Assembly (NCBI RefSeq): GCF_015627125.1
Contig: NZ_VTDO01000008.1
Coordinates: 23,032 to 87,031, forward strand
Direction of reading: 5' to 3'
Length of the DNA: 64,000 nt
Source of the DNA: Acinetobacter rathckeae
Lineage (GTDB): Bacteria > Pseudomonadota > Gammaproteobacteria > Pseudomonadales > Moraxellaceae
In this document: piece after piece, positions 25,918 through 35,853 of the stretch
Layout of the letters: every line of letters begins with the position of its first letter
Numbering within the stretch: the first letter of the stretch is position 1
Translations under genes and position numbers: made by a program
Notes under the pieces: generated by a model
What the model was told of the DNA's origin: nothing
Seen by the model: the letters and a program-made list of their open reading frames with translations, nothing else
The model's database searches: none

Positions 25918-27583
25918 GATTTTTTCCTAACAATATTTCTAGCAACCCGCGTGTTGAATCATCAAATTGTGAAAGGTCTGTGGTATCACCATTGAGTACA
26001 GGCAAGAGTTGGTTGGCAATCTCTTTGCCTTTTTCTACACCCCATTGGTCAAAGGCATTAATATTCCAGATGACCGATTGCACAAAGACTTTGTGTTCAT
26101 ATAACGCAATCATCATACCTAAGTTATATGGGTTTAACTCATTCATCAGCATGGTGCTGCTTGGACGGTTTCCTTCATATTGTTTATAGTCAGGCAAATG
26201 ATCAATTTCATCTTTCGGTAAAACATCATTACCAAAAGCCAATAGTCTAGCTTGTGCCAAACAGTTTGAAAGGGCTAAGTGATGCTGTATGACTAAGGCT
26301 TCTGCATTGTCTGCATAAGTGAATTGCTTAGCATTATAGCGTTGTACCGGTGCAATAAAATCACAACTGACCGAGTGTGTGCCCTGATGCAGCAACTGAT
26401 AGAACGCATGCTGTGCATTTGGCCCGACTTCACCCCATATAATTGGACAGGTATTTTGCTTTATTTTTTTACCATCTCTTTGTATGGTTTTACCATTGGA
26501 TTCCATTTCAAGCTGTTGTAAGTACGAGGTGAAATATTTTAAGCGACCATCGTAGGGTAAAACAGCATGCGTTGGTAGATTTAGGAAGTTGGTATTCCAC
26601 ACGCCAAGCAACGCCAAAATCACCGGCATATTCTGTTCAAAAGGCGCTTTTTGAAAGTGCTGATCGACTGCATATGCACCTGCAAGAAACGCTTTAAAGC
26701 CTTCTACACCAATGGTGAGCGCAATTGGCAAGCCAATACATGACCAGAGCGAATAGCGTCCGCCTACCCAGTTCCACAGTTTAAATTGACAATGCGGTGC
26801 AATGCCCCATGCGGTCATTTTTTCAGGTTTAGTCGATACACCTACAAAGTGGCTTTTCACTACTTTATCATCATCACCTAACGCTTTTTGCAGCCATAAA
26901 CGTGCAGTTTGTGCATTAGACAGTGTATCAATGGTACCAAAAGACTTCGATGACACAATAAATAGTGTGGTTTCAGGACGAAGTTGATGCAATATATCTG
27001 AAAGTTGTGTGCCGTCCATGGTCGACACAAAATGGGTTTTTAAGGCATTTTTGGTATTTACCTTAAAGTCAGATAAGGCATGGCTCACCATGAGTGGGCC
27101 AAGGTCTGACCCCCCTACACCAATATTGACCACATCTTGAATCACTTCACCCGTCACACCACGGTACTGCCCTGCATGAATTTTATTCACCAGTTTATAC
27201 ATTCGCTCTAATTGCTCATGTACTTGCGCAGCCACAGCAGTATGTTCGGTGCTTTTTTTCGGCAGACGTAATGCCCAGTGCATCACTGCACGCTGTTCGG
27301 TATAGTTAATTTTTTCGTCAGAAAATAGTTTTTTAATCCAATCATCTAGCTTTTGCTGTCTCGCAAAGGCCATGAGTTGGTTCATCACCTGCCCATCAAC
27401 ACGCTGTTTACTATAATCTAATGTTAACCCTTCTAGCGCCAAAGAAAAGTTTTTAAAACGTTCGTTATCTTGCTGAAATAAGTCTGTTAAATGTATAGAT
27501 GCAAGTTCATCGGATCTTTTTTTTAATTGATTATAAGGGGTATTGAGAGCTTCTTTTGGAAAGCGGGTAATTTGATCGCTCAT
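25910..27583 (-). CDS. pgi: Glucose-6-phosphate isomerase
   Basis: A 557-residue phosphoglucose isomerase linking fructose-6-phosphate from fruBKA-type catabolism or gluconeogenesis to glucose-6-phosphate for nucleotide sugars. Signatures include the phosphosugar loop [24 protein letters not shown], the family pattern [13 protein letters not shown] and the late segment [18 protein letters not shown]. It overlaps ugd by four bases upstream and galE by eight downstream, so it is translated within the cluster operon. The presence of pgi here is typical of Acinetobacter K loci. Confidence 0.96.
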   Translation of the reverse strand: MSDQITRFPKEALNTPYNQLKKRSDELASIHLTDLFQQDNERFKNFSLALEGLTLDYSKQRVDGQVMNQLMAFARQQKLDDWIKKLFSDEKINYTEQRAVMHWALRLPKKSTEHTAVAAQVHEQLERMYKLVNKIHAGQYRGVTGEVIQDVVNIGVGGSDLGPLMVSHALSDFKVNTKNALKTHFVSTMDGTQLSDILHQLRPETTLFIVSSKSFGTIDTLSNAQTARLWLQKALGDDDKVVKSHFVGVSTKPEKMTAWGIAPHCQFKLWNWVGGRYSLWSCIGLPIALTIGVEGFKAFLAGAYAVDQHFQKAPFEQNMPVILALLGVWNTNFLNLPTHAVLPYDGRLKYFTSYLQQLEMESNGKTIQRDGKKIKQNTCPIIWGEVGPNAQHAFYQLLHQGTHSVSCDFIAPVQRYNAKQFTYADNAEALVIQHHLALSNCLAQARLLAFGNDVLPKDEIDHLPDYKQYEGNRPSSTMLMNELNPYNLGMMIALYEHKVFVQSVIWNINAFDQWGVEKGKEIANQLLPVLNGDTTDLSQFDDSTRGLLEILLGKNHG

Positions 27584-28839
27584 ATTCTTCCAACTCCTTC
27601 GTATGCAAAGCCTTGTGATTTCACATAAGCTGCATCATAAACATTACGACCATCTAAAATAAGTGGATGCTTCATCAACTGATGTAAACGTGCATAGTCC
27701 AAACTTAAATACTGTTTCCATGCCGTCAGTAAACATAAAGCATCGGCATTTTCTACTGCCTCGTAACGAGATTCACACAGTACTAAATCTGCACGTTGCC
27801 CATATTTTTTTGCAATAAGAGGCAGTGCTTCTGGGTCATGCAATTGTACAGTTACACCTTGAGCCCACAATGCTTCTAACATGGTATGAATCGGTGAAAA
27901 GTTAATCCGTGGGGTATTTTCTTTAAATGATGCCCCCCAAATGGCGATAACCTTACCTTTTAAATCACATTGATAGTATTGCCACAATTTACGAAACAAT
28001 AGCTCTTTTTGTTGCTCATTAATGGCCCAGACTTGCTCAAGTAGCTGGCTTTTTATCCCTGTGTCTTCAATGGTTTGTGTCAGGGTAAGTATATCTTGAG
28101 AAAAGTTTTCACCACCAAAGCCAACACCAGGCGCAATATATGATGAACCAATGCGAGAATCTGCACCGAGTCCTAAACGGACATTTGCAATATCAATATT
28201 GAGTTTTTCAGCCACTTGTGCCAAGTCATTCATATAGCTAATACGGGTTGCTAACATGCCTGATACGCTAAGTTTAGTAAACTCTGCATCTAAAATAGGC
28301 ATAAACAAGTAATGATGGTTGGCATTATAAAATGGACGTAACACTTCTTTAATTTTCTGCTTTGCCGTATGGCCATCTACACCAATCACAATGTGCTCAA
28401 CCTTGGTCACGCTGTCTAAAGTGTTACCTTCTTGTACCATATCTGGCAAATAGCACCAGTCATCTTTCGTGGCAATCGCTTGTAATTTTTTCGTGCCATT
28501 TAAGCCAAAACTTGAGCCATTGACCATCAATTTAGGGTGAATCACAGGTTTGTTTTGAATATCTTTTAAGACCTGTGCTGCAAGCATGTACTCATGTGAG
28601 TTAAAAGCAAAAAAATACGCATCTGCTGTGACAGGAATATCGCAAGCCGAACAAATTTGTAAACTTTTTCTTATGATTTGCTTATTAATTAAATCATTGA
28701 CGGCTTTATCTTGATACACCACCGAACAAAAATCTTTATCGGTTGGGTACTGACACCAAAAAACTTGGTGTCCGTACTCTGCAAATAAGCTCGCCATGAC
28801 ACCTGCATGTAATGTTGTACCATAAACTGCAATTTTCAT
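27580..28839 (-). CDS. ugd: Ugd-type UDP-glucose 6-dehydrogenase, atypical active site
   Basis: A 419-residue member of the UDP-glucose/GDP-mannose dehydrogenase family in the position always taken by ugd in Acinetobacter K loci (galU-ugd-pgi). The C-terminal domain is recognisable ([25 protein letters not shown]). The N-terminus has YGTTLHAGV in place of the GxGYVG nucleotide motif, and the catalytic loop reads [10 protein letters not shown], so Asn 245 stands where the active Cys normally is (GGSCFPKD). By textbook mechanism it should not complete the two-step oxidation to UDP-glucuronate. My recollection is that Acinetobacter K-locus Ugd proteins share this variant, but I cannot verify that here. 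The role is therefore less certain than the gene name. Confidence 0.78.
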   Translation of the reverse strand: MKIAVYGTTLHAGVMASLFAEYGHQVFWCQYPTDKDFCSVVYQDKAVNDLINKQIIRKSLQICSACDIPVTADAYFFAFNSHEYMLAAQVLKDIQNKPVIHPKLMVNGSSFGLNGTKKLQAIATKDDWCYLPDMVQEGNTLDSVTKVEHIVIGVDGHTAKQKIKEVLRPFYNANHHYLFMPILDAEFTKLSVSGMLATRISYMNDLAQVAEKLNIDIANVRLGLGADSRIGSSYIAPGVGFGGENFSQDILTLTQTIEDTGIKSQLLEQVWAINEQQKELLFRKLWQYYQCDLKGKVIAIWGASFKENTPRINFSPIHTMLEALWAQGVTVQLHDPEALPLIAKKYGQRADLVLCESRYEAVENADALCLLTAWKQYLSLDYARLHQLMKHPLILDGRNVYDAAYVKSQGFAYEGVGRI

Positions 28840-28851
28840 GACTTATCCTTA

Positions 28852-29727
28852 TTATAATTGAAGCTCTTTAATCATGTGTTGGAAGTCTGCACCTAATTTA
28901 GGGTGTGATACACCGTAATGTAAAACCGCTTTTAAATAACCAAGCTTACTACCACAATCAAAGGTTTGGCCTTGCATACGAAATGCTTCTACCGTTTCTT
29001 CACTTTGTAGCTGTGCAATCGCATCTGTGAGCTGAATTTCATTACCCGCACCTTTAGGCGTAGTTTCTAAAATTTTCATTACTTTCGCAGGTAGCACGTA
29101 ACGCCCAATCACAGACAAGTTACTTGGTGCTTGGTCAACTGCAGGCTTTTCAACAATACCTTTCATTTTCACACTCTGACCCACTGCAGGTGACTGAGCC
29201 ACATCAACAATACCGTATTGATTCACCAAATGCTCAGGTACAGCTTCAACCATAATTTGTGCAGCATGGGTTTGCTTAAAACGCTCCACCATTTGTGCAA
29301 GATCACTGTATTCCGTTTGGTCTTTTACCAATACATCTGGTAGCAACACAGCAAAATCTTCCCCGCCAACGATGTCTTTGGCACACAATACCGCATGACC
29401 TAAACCTAAAGGTTGTGGCTGTCTCACACTCACAATAGACACATCACGCGGCACAATATGCTGAATTTCAGCCAATAAGTCATATTTTTTCTTATTTTCG
29501 AGCGTGGTTTCTAGTTCAAAGTTACGATCAAAATAGTTTTCAATAGATGCTTTTGATGAATGTGTGACTAAAATAATTTGCTTAATTCCCGCAGCAACCG
29601 CCTCTTTCACAACATACTCAATGGCAGGGCGGTCAACCACCGTAACCATTTCTTTTGGAATTGATTTACTTGCAGGTAAAAAACGTGTTCCTAAACCGGC
29701 AACAGGAAGAATGGCTTTTGTAATCAT
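28852..29727 (-). CDS. galU: UTP-glucose-1-phosphate uridylyltransferase
   Basis: Makes UDP-glucose from glucose-1-phosphate and UTP. The ATG at 29727 gives the standard N-terminus (MITKAILPVAGLGTRFLPAS); an ATG at 29748 would add seven residues without a ribosome site. About 291 residues, with the nucleotide motif AGLGTRFLPASK and KEMVTVVDRPAIEYVV, the later LPDVLV metal region and EKPAVDQAPSNLSVIGRYVL. It lies between the initiating sugar transferase and ugd in the same transcript. Confidence 0.95.
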   Translation of the reverse strand: MITKAILPVAGLGTRFLPASKSIPKEMVTVVDRPAIEYVVKEAVAAGIKQIILVTHSSKASIENYFDRNFELETTLENKKKYDLLAEIQHIVPRDVSIVSVRQPQPLGLGHAVLCAKDIVGGEDFAVLLPDVLVKDQTEYSDLAQMVERFKQTHAAQIMVEAVPEHLVNQYGIVDVAQSPAVGQSVKMKGIVEKPAVDQAPSNLSVIGRYVLPAKVMKILETTPKGAGNEIQLTDAIAQLQSEETVEAFRMQGQTFDCGSKLGYLKAVLHYGVSHPKLGADFQHMIKELQL

Positions 29728-29768
29728 GACAACTCTACTTTGCTTCATTAATAATATTTAAGGTGAAC

Positions 29769-30389
29769 CTATTCGCTCTCTTTTTTCGATTGATCAGAGG
29801 TATTTCCTTTAAACAACGAAGGCCCTACATGACCAGGTGCATTCACACCTTCTTTTTTTAGCATCACCCACACTGTTTTAAACATAATTTTAAAATCAAT
29901 CAAGATATTTTTGTGATCAACATACCACACATCAAGCTTAAAACGTGCATCATAATCTAACTCATTACGCCCACTAATTTGTGCCAACCCTGTCATGCCC
30001 GGACGAACCAACAAACGGCGGGCTTGTTCGGGTGAATAAAGAGCCACAAATTCTTTAAGCATAGGACGTGGCCCCACCACACTCATATCGCCTTTAATCA
30101 CATTCAACAGTTGTGGCATTTCATCTAAACTGGTCGAACGCAGTTTTTGCCCAAAAGGCGTAATACGAGCTTCGTCTGGCAATGCTTGACCATTGGCATC
30201 ATATGCATCTTTCATGGAGCGAAACTTCATCATTTTAAACAGCTTGCCATCTTTACCCGGACGCTCTTGATAAAAAAACACAGGCGAACCCATATTTTTT
30301 TTCACTTTCCACATCACATATAAAAACAACGGTGACAATAACACCAATGCAATAGATGCAATAATAATATCAATAAAGCGTTTACACAT
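29769..30389 (-). CDS. weeH: Initiating undecaprenyl-phosphate sugar-1-phosphate transferase (WeeH/ItrA-like)
   Basis: A 206-residue, PglC-type short polyprenyl-phosphate glycosyl-1-phosphate transferase. One N-terminal hydrophobic helix (IDIIIASIALVLLSPLFL) is followed by the catalytic region KMMKFRSM, the SLDEMPQLLNVIKGDMS segment holding the Asp-Glu pair, GPRPML and RPGMTGLAQISGRN. It transfers the first sugar phosphate to undecaprenyl phosphate at the inner membrane, starting each repeat unit. In Acinetobacter the same enzyme also starts the lipid-linked glycan used by the O-oligosaccharyltransferase. Sugar specificity (probably an N-acetylhexosamine) is inferred from family. Confidence 0.9.
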   Translation of the reverse strand: MCKRFIDIIIASIALVLLSPLFLYVMWKVKKNMGSPVFFYQERPGKDGKLFKMMKFRSMKDAYDANGQALPDEARITPFGQKLRSTSLDEMPQLLNVIKGDMSVVGPRPMLKEFVALYSPEQARRLLVRPGMTGLAQISGRNELDYDARFKLDVWYVDHKNILIDFKIMFKTVWVMLKKEGVNAPGHVGPSLFKGNTSDQSKKESE

Positions 30390-30530
30390 GCTGATGGCCT
30401 CAATCTTTCATTAACCATAATCATGTTAACGAATGATGTCTTACGACAAAAAATGATAGGTTTTGGCGAATATTTTACTCGATATTGTGACAAGCATGGC
30501 AAGATTAATCAGGCCATAGACTAAAAATCA

Positions 30531-31664
30531 TCATTGCATCAGGGTGATCATCTGCTGATTTACCAAATGCACATCGTAACGTGTTTTCACGATATCAAAT
30601 GAAGCTTGCCCCATACGAGTCATGTCTTGAGGTTTGGCAATCAATTTAAGCATGGCTTGCGCCAACTCATTGGCTGACCCCACACTGACCTGATAGCCAT
30701 TTACACCATCAACAATGGTTTCTTTACAGCCCGGTGCATTGGTGGTGATCACCACACGCCCCATCGCCATAGCTTCTAATACCGAACGTGGCGTGCCTTC
30801 TCTATACGATGGCAAGACCATGACATTACTTTGTGCCAGTACAGGGCGTACATCGTCAAGTTTCCCCCAATAGTTGACTAAGCCCTCACCGATCCAGTCA
30901 TCAAGCAAAGATTGTGAAATGGCTTCTGGATTTTGATCAATCCAACCGACCAAATGAAACTCAGCTTGAGGGTGGTTTTCTTTGACCTGCCGTATGGCAT
31001 CTATATACTCGTAAATGCCTTTATCTCGTAACAGTCGTGCAACCATCACAAAAACTGGACGATTGTTTTGGTCTTGATTTTGAACCAAAGGACAGCGTTG
31101 AAAATGGTGCATATTGACCCCTGAACCATTCACTACCCCTGTGGCAGTGCCCTTCAAATGCCCTAATTGCTCAATGAGCTGTAAGTCATCTGGGTTTTGA
31201 AAAATGACCCGTGTGGCTTTAGACATCGCAAAAGAAAAAATAGTATCAAAGATTTTTTTAATGTATTTAAAGTAGCCTGTATGCGTGTCTTGAAAAGCAA
31301 AGCCTAAACCGCTGAGTAGTACATAACGCTCACCAATCCCTGCCATATAAGCAGCCAATGTGCCATACATGGCCGGTTTAATAGTATAGCTTAACACTTT
31401 ATTGGGCTGAATTTTCTTGAGCTGTTGGTATAGGCTAAATATGGCTTTACTGTCGTGCACAGGGTTTGTGCCTGTCTTTTTTAAAAAGTACCCGTGCACA
31501 TGAAAACCAAGCGTTTGGAAGTAGCTTTGCTCATTTGGGCACTCAGCTAAATTGGGGGCTAAAATATGAATCTCATCGCCTTGTTCAGCCAATGCCAAAA
31601 GTAAATCGGCCCTTAAATTTCGCACCGTGTATAAGTCATTCGAAATAATACAAAACTTTTTCAC
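30531..31664 (-). CDS. Glycosyltransferase family 4
   Basis: A GT-B enzyme of about 377 residues. The GTG at 31664 overlaps the epimerase stop in the sequence GTGA and has AAGG upstream; this gives the expected start [22 protein letters not shown] and is preferred to an upstream ATG inside the epimerase gene. The C-terminal half holds the nucleotide-sugar motif ([19 protein letters not shown]-x7-E type). It resembles WbpT/WcfI-like transferases that add N-acetylhexosamine derivatives. There is a 141-base gap before the initiating transferase gene. Donor and linkage unknown. Confidence 0.87.
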   Translation of the reverse strand: MKKFCIISNDLYTVRNLRADLLLALAEQGDEIHILAPNLAECPNEQSYFQTLGFHVHGYFLKKTGTNPVHDSKAIFSLYQQLKKIQPNKVLSYTIKPAMYGTLAAYMAGIGERYVLLSGLGFAFQDTHTGYFKYIKKIFDTIFSFAMSKATRVIFQNPDDLQLIEQLGHLKGTATGVVNGSGVNMHHFQRCPLVQNQDQNNRPVFVMVARLLRDKGIYEYIDAIRQVKENHPQAEFHLVGWIDQNPEAISQSLLDDWIGEGLVNYWGKLDDVRPVLAQSNVMVLPSYREGTPRSVLEAMAMGRVVITTNAPGCKETIVDGVNGYQVSVGSANELAQAMLKLIAKPQDMTRMGQASFDIVKTRYDVHLVNQQMITLMQ

Positions 31665-32701
31665 GTCGATGAACCTTGCAAATGTGAAATGTACCAAGGC
31701 ATGGCACGTTCAATACCTTGTGCTAAATCAAACTCAGCGACATAGCCCAAGCGCTGCTGTATCTTGCTGATGTCTGCCTGTGAGTGTTTGACATCACCTG
31801 CACGAAAATCTCGATACACCACGTTATGCTCATGGTTTACGCCATGCTTTGCCAAAGTTTGTTTCAGTAGCTCAACCAGTTCATTTAAAGTGGTACGCCC
31901 CCCCACTGCCACATTATAAATCTGATTCAGGGCATTGGGGTCTGTGCTACAGGCAGCCAAAATATTGGCCTGCACGGCGTTATCTACAAAATTAAAATCT
32001 CGGCTGGTTTTACCATCACCATTAATAAATACTGTTTGCTGTGCAATCATGGATGCTGTCCACTTTGGAATGACTGCTGCATATGCCCCTTCGGGGGTTT
32101 GTCTTGGGCCGAAGACATTAAAGTAACGTAGCCCCACCGAGTTAAAATCATAACTGCGTTTAAACACACTGGCATACAGTTCATTCACGTACTTGGTCAC
32201 GGCATAAGGTGACAACGGATTGCCAATAATATCTTCTTGTTTTGGCAATGCTACATGGTCGCCATAGGTTGAGCTACTGGCCGCATAGACAAAGTTTTTT
32301 ACCTGTGCATTTTTAGCTGCCACTAACATATTTAAAAAGCCATCAATATTGGCAGCATTGGTAGCAATCGGGTTTTCAATCGAACGAGGCACTGAACCCA
32401 AGGCCGCTTGATGCAATACATAATCCACCCCCGTACACGCTCGCTCACAGTCAGCCAAACAGCAAATATCACCTTGAATGAATGAAAACCGTTGCCACTG
32501 TGTTGGCGTCACCGCCTGTTGCACTTGGTCTAAATTATGCTGAAAACCCGTGGCAAAGTTATCTAAGCCCACCACAGTTTGGTCAAGTTTCAGGAGTTTT
32601 TCTAATAAGTTTGAGCCAATAAACCCTGCAACACCTGTAATCAGCCATGTTTTCGCCTGTTGCTGTAATTGCTCGCACTGTGTTTGATATGCTGTTGTCA
32701 T
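31661..32701 (-). CDS. UDP-N-acetylhexosamine 4-epimerase (WbpP/TviC type)
   Basis: A 346-residue extended SDR epimerase. NAD motif [26 protein letters not shown], the serine segment AASSSTYGD and SPYAVTKY Tyr-Lys pair match WbpP/TviC, which interconvert UDP-GlcNAc and UDP-GalNAc or their uronic acids. Together with the TviB/WbpO-type dehydrogenase at the other end of the cluster it should supply UDP-GalNAcA. It overlaps the next gene by four bases (GTGA). Confidence 0.9.
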   Translation of the reverse strand: MTTAYQTQCEQLQQQAKTWLITGVAGFIGSNLLEKLLKLDQTVVGLDNFATGFQHNLDQVQQAVTPTQWQRFSFIQGDICCLADCERACTGVDYVLHQAALGSVPRSIENPIATNAANIDGFLNMLVAAKNAQVKNFVYAASSSTYGDHVALPKQEDIIGNPLSPYAVTKYVNELYASVFKRSYDFNSVGLRYFNVFGPRQTPEGAYAAVIPKWTASMIAQQTVFINGDGKTSRDFNFVDNAVQANILAACSTDPNALNQIYNVAVGGRTTLNELVELLKQTLAKHGVNHEHNVVYRDFRAGDVKHSQADISKIQQRLGYVAEFDLAQGIERAMPWYISHLQGSST

Positions 32702-32704
32702 TGT

Positions 32705-33793
32705 TTATCCTTCATTCTTTTGATAGATAGCCAGCCAATCATCACACATACGTGTCAGGCTATAATTCGCTTCAATCTGTTGACGGTGCTGTTGCCCTAT
32801 ATGTTGCTTTTCATGCTCACTTAACGCACTGGCTTCACGCAGTTTGTCGGCCAAAGCTTGGCTATTTTTTGGTGGTACTAACCAATGTGGCGATGCTAAT
32901 ACTTCTTTGACCCCACCGCAATCTGTTGCCACCACCACGCGTTCACAGCTCATGGCTTCTGCAACCACTAAACCAAAGCCTTCCCATGCCGAAGACAACA
33001 CAAAAATATCGGCCATAGACAGCCAGTGTTCCACGTGGAACTGCCGACCAAGTAAGATCACCTGCTCGGTCAGCTGTTGTTGAATGATTAAGTCACTAAT
33101 TTGCTCACGCAACTCCCCATCACCAATAATAAAGAGCTTTTTATGTTTTAGCGATGCACATTTGGCAAAAGCATGGATCAGGTTGGCGTAGTCTTTCGCT
33201 ATATTAAAACGCCCAATCGCCATAAACACCACGTCTTGCTCAGACAATCCATACTGCTGTCTATACTGTGTGCGGTATGCATCATTATACCGAAACTTAC
33301 CCGTGTCTATACCATTGGTCACAGTCACACTACGCTGTGCAGAAAAAGCCCGTTGTGCAATAAAATACTGGGTCGCTTCATGGCTGACATTGCTATTTAC
33401 ATCGGCCAAAGCATCCGTGTAACGGTACAACATACGCCGTGTGGTTCCGCCAATCGCTTTACTATGTGCAGTACAAATCAAGCGAGGCATAACACATAGT
33501 TTTCGCATTATACGGGTAAAAATAATGGCATGAAATAAATGTGCATGTACTACATCTGGCTGAAAATCTTTAAGTAACTGTTTAAAACGGCGTACCACTT
33601 TTGGCAATGCCAACATAGAGTCTAAACCCAATGCACACAATTCTATATGTTCAGGAACCTGCGCCGTAACTTGACCTTTTAAGTAGGCAATTTTTACCTC
33701 ATGCCCACGCTGAATCAGTTGCGTGGCTAAGCTCAGCACCACATTTTCCGCACCGCCTAAGCCAAGCCCTGTAATCAGCAAGAGTACTTTCAT
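32705..33793 (-). CDS. Glycosyltransferase family 4
   Basis: A 362-residue GT-B glycosyltransferase. The N-terminus LLLITGLGLGGAENVVLSLA carries the GGAE motif common in GT4 enzymes; AIGRFNIAKDYANLIHAF and SSAWEGFGLVVAEAMSCER form the donor-binding half. No membrane segment is present, so it acts on lipid-linked sugar at the cytoplasmic face. It starts one base after the stop of the upstream gene. Sugar and linkage unknown. Confidence 0.88.
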   Translation of the reverse strand: MKVLLLITGLGLGGAENVVLSLATQLIQRGHEVKIAYLKGQVTAQVPEHIELCALGLDSMLALPKVVRRFKQLLKDFQPDVVHAHLFHAIIFTRIMRKLCVMPRLICTAHSKAIGGTTRRMLYRYTDALADVNSNVSHEATQYFIAQRAFSAQRSVTVTNGIDTGKFRYNDAYRTQYRQQYGLSEQDVVFMAIGRFNIAKDYANLIHAFAKCASLKHKKLFIIGDGELREQISDLIIQQQLTEQVILLGRQFHVEHWLSMADIFVLSSAWEGFGLVVAEAMSCERVVVATDCGGVKEVLASPHWLVPPKNSQALADKLREASALSEHEKQHIGQQHRQQIEANYSLTRMCDDWLAIYQKNEG

Positions 33794-33794
33794 G

Positions 33795-34883
33795 CTAATT
33801 TATCCGAGCACATAAACGTTGCCACTGTGTCACGATTTGACCAACTTCATACACAGACACGTCTTTTAAATTCGCGTCTGCACAGGTTTGATAATGTTCG
33901 CGGTCTTGCATCAATTGCATGAGCCCCTCCGCCAAAGCAATATGATTTTCAGGCTCTACCACACGATTTTGCGTCGCCTTTAAAATTTCTTTTGGCCCTA
34001 CAGGACAATCAAAGGCCACAATAGGAATGCCAAAAGCCATTGCTTCCAGCAACACCATACCAAAACCCTCGGAACGAGAGCTTAATGCATACATAGAGGC
34101 CTGTTGATAATATGGCGTCAGGTCTGCTGTGGCAGGGTGAAACTCAACTGAACCAGATAAACCCAACTGTTCTCGCTGTGCAGATAGGTTCTCTTGCTCT
34201 ACACCAGAACCAATAATCTGTAACCGCCAATCTGGATATTTTTTTTGTACTAGATGCCAAGCATCGAGCAATAAATCAAAGCCTTTTTCATGCCGTAAAC
34301 GTCCCACACTTAGCACCGTTTTATGTTGCTGGGTTGCAGTGGTGGTCTGTACTGCAAATGGCAGTGGATTATAAATACAGCATAGATGTGCCTTATGCTT
34401 TGGCAAGTGCTGTTGCCACTGGGCTAAATCATGTTGGGTGAGTGTGACCACAGCATCACAATAACGTGAGGCCAACACACGCCCCCAACGGCGAAACTTT
34501 TGATTGAGGTCAACATGAAAACTAAAATGCTCCCAGCAAATATGTTTGACCTTTAAACCAAATAGCGCAGGCACCGTAAAGACACAAGAAATACTATCGA
34601 CCACCACCAACGTATCAATCTGATGTGTTTTGACATAACGACGAATACTCCACATGCTTGCGATTGCATGCTTTTTCATAGATACTTTTTGAGTAAACAA
34701 AGCATGGTTGTTTACCCGTGCAGACAAGTCAAAAAACGGTTGGTCGCCTGCATAAATATTTAAAATGTGTACCTCTGTATTGGCCTGCTGTGCCAGTGCA
34801 TTGGCCAATAGCGTGGTCACACGCTCTGTACCCCCTGACAGATTCAAATTACCCATCAAAAAACAGATCTTTTGTGTGGTCAT
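33795..34883 (-). CDS. Glycosyltransferase family 4
   Basis: A second 362-residue GT4-type transferase with LMGNLNLSGGTERVTTLLANAL at the N-terminus (shown only in part by key residues GGTER), SVGRLRHEKGFDLLLDAW in the donor domain and SRSEGFGMVLLEAMAFG as the E-x7-E motif. Similar in length to its downstream neighbour but clearly different in sequence, so not a recent duplicate. It overlaps the GT2 gene by four bases. Galactosyl- or N-acetylgalactosaminyl-type donors are common in this subgroup; specificity is not shown. Confidence 0.88.
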   Translation of the reverse strand: MTTQKICFLMGNLNLSGGTERVTTLLANALAQQANTEVHILNIYAGDQPFFDLSARVNNHALFTQKVSMKKHAIASMWSIRRYVKTHQIDTLVVVDSISCVFTVPALFGLKVKHICWEHFSFHVDLNQKFRRWGRVLASRYCDAVVTLTQHDLAQWQQHLPKHKAHLCCIYNPLPFAVQTTTATQQHKTVLSVGRLRHEKGFDLLLDAWHLVQKKYPDWRLQIIGSGVEQENLSAQREQLGLSGSVEFHPATADLTPYYQQASMYALSSRSEGFGMVLLEAMAFGIPIVAFDCPVGPKEILKATQNRVVEPENHIALAEGLMQLMQDREHYQTCADANLKDVSVYEVGQIVTQWQRLCARIN

Positions 34884-35845
34884 TGTTTTAAACCCAAAGC
34901 ACGTAGAGCACGATCAAACATTAAAAAGCCCAACCCAAAACGTAAAAACAAACGATTACCACGGTTCAGTATAAAAGCATGCTCTGGCTTGGCTTGAACA
35001 ATCTGTGATTTCAGTTTTGCCCAACGAGCATAGGCACGGCGGTAGCCTTCGGCTGAAATACTGTCATTGATATACGACTGACTAATGGCAACCAACGTCG
35101 GTGCAAGCACAGGGTATTGCTTTAAATATGCCAAATAATGTATTGCCCCCTGCCCTAAATCATGAATATTTTTTTCAGATTTTGTGGCAGTAATGCCATG
35201 TAAATTGATACGGTATTGCAATAACACCGCAGGGCTAAAATACACCTGCTGTGCTTTTAAAAATAGAAATGGCGTGGTGTAAGCATCTTCATAGTTCCGT
35301 CCCACGGGAAATGAAATCCCATCAAATAAATCACGCTTATACACACGAAGCCAAGAAAACCATGCAGAGCGGTTAAATATACTCAAATACAGATCATTTG
35401 TTAACGTATGTTTTCCTGTGTAAGACATTGCAGTTAAAAATGCAGAAATAGCACCATCATCACTGATCCGTTCGGCTTGAAACTGCACAATATCAAGGTT
35501 TGAATGACTGTTTAAAATGGCCAAAATCTCGTCAAAATAATTGGCTTTAAGCAGGTCATCTGAGTCTAAAAAAGCCACATACTGCCCTGTAGCGTGTGCA
35601 AGCCCTGTATTACGTGCCCCACTCAGCCCCATATTGTGCTGATCTATACACTTAAATTGTTGCTGTACAGCATGTGCTTGCTGTGCCAAATACGCACGTG
35701 CCAACTGCATCGACTGATCAGGTGTGCCATCATTCACAAGTAGCACTTCAACGCCATGTAATGGCAACTGCATACATACGCTGTGTAGGCATGCCTCAAT
35801 GTAGGCTTCAACCTTATAAATAGGAATAATTAAGCTCAGTTGCAT
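34880..35845 (-). CDS. Glycosyltransferase family 2
   Basis: A 321-residue GT-A enzyme. It begins SLIIPIYKVEAYIEACLHSV, has the GLSGARNTGL segment and the donor/metal motif FLDSDDLL, then an accessory C-terminal domain with a Trp/Tyr-rich region but no obvious membrane span. It lies between the flippase gene and a GT4 gene with tight spacing. Donor and linkage unknown. Confidence 0.88.
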   Translation of the reverse strand: MQLSLIIPIYKVEAYIEACLHSVCMQLPLHGVEVLLVNDGTPDQSMQLARAYLAQQAHAVQQQFKCIDQHNMGLSGARNTGLAHATGQYVAFLDSDDLLKANYFDEILAILNSHSNLDIVQFQAERISDDGAISAFLTAMSYTGKHTLTNDLYLSIFNRSAWFSWLRVYKRDLFDGISFPVGRNYEDAYTTPFLFLKAQQVYFSPAVLLQYRINLHGITATKSEKNIHDLGQGAIHYLAYLKQYPVLAPTLVAISQSYINDSISAEGYRRAYARWAKLKSQIVQAKPEHAFILNRGNRLFLRFGLGFLMFDRALRALGLKQ

Positions 35846-35853
35846 GAAAGTGC

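Noticed and set aside
30314..30502. Extra small gene in the gap before the initiating transferase
   Set aside because: The minus-strand frame overlaps the transferase start, has no ribosome site and shows no domain; the gap 30390-30530 appears non-coding.
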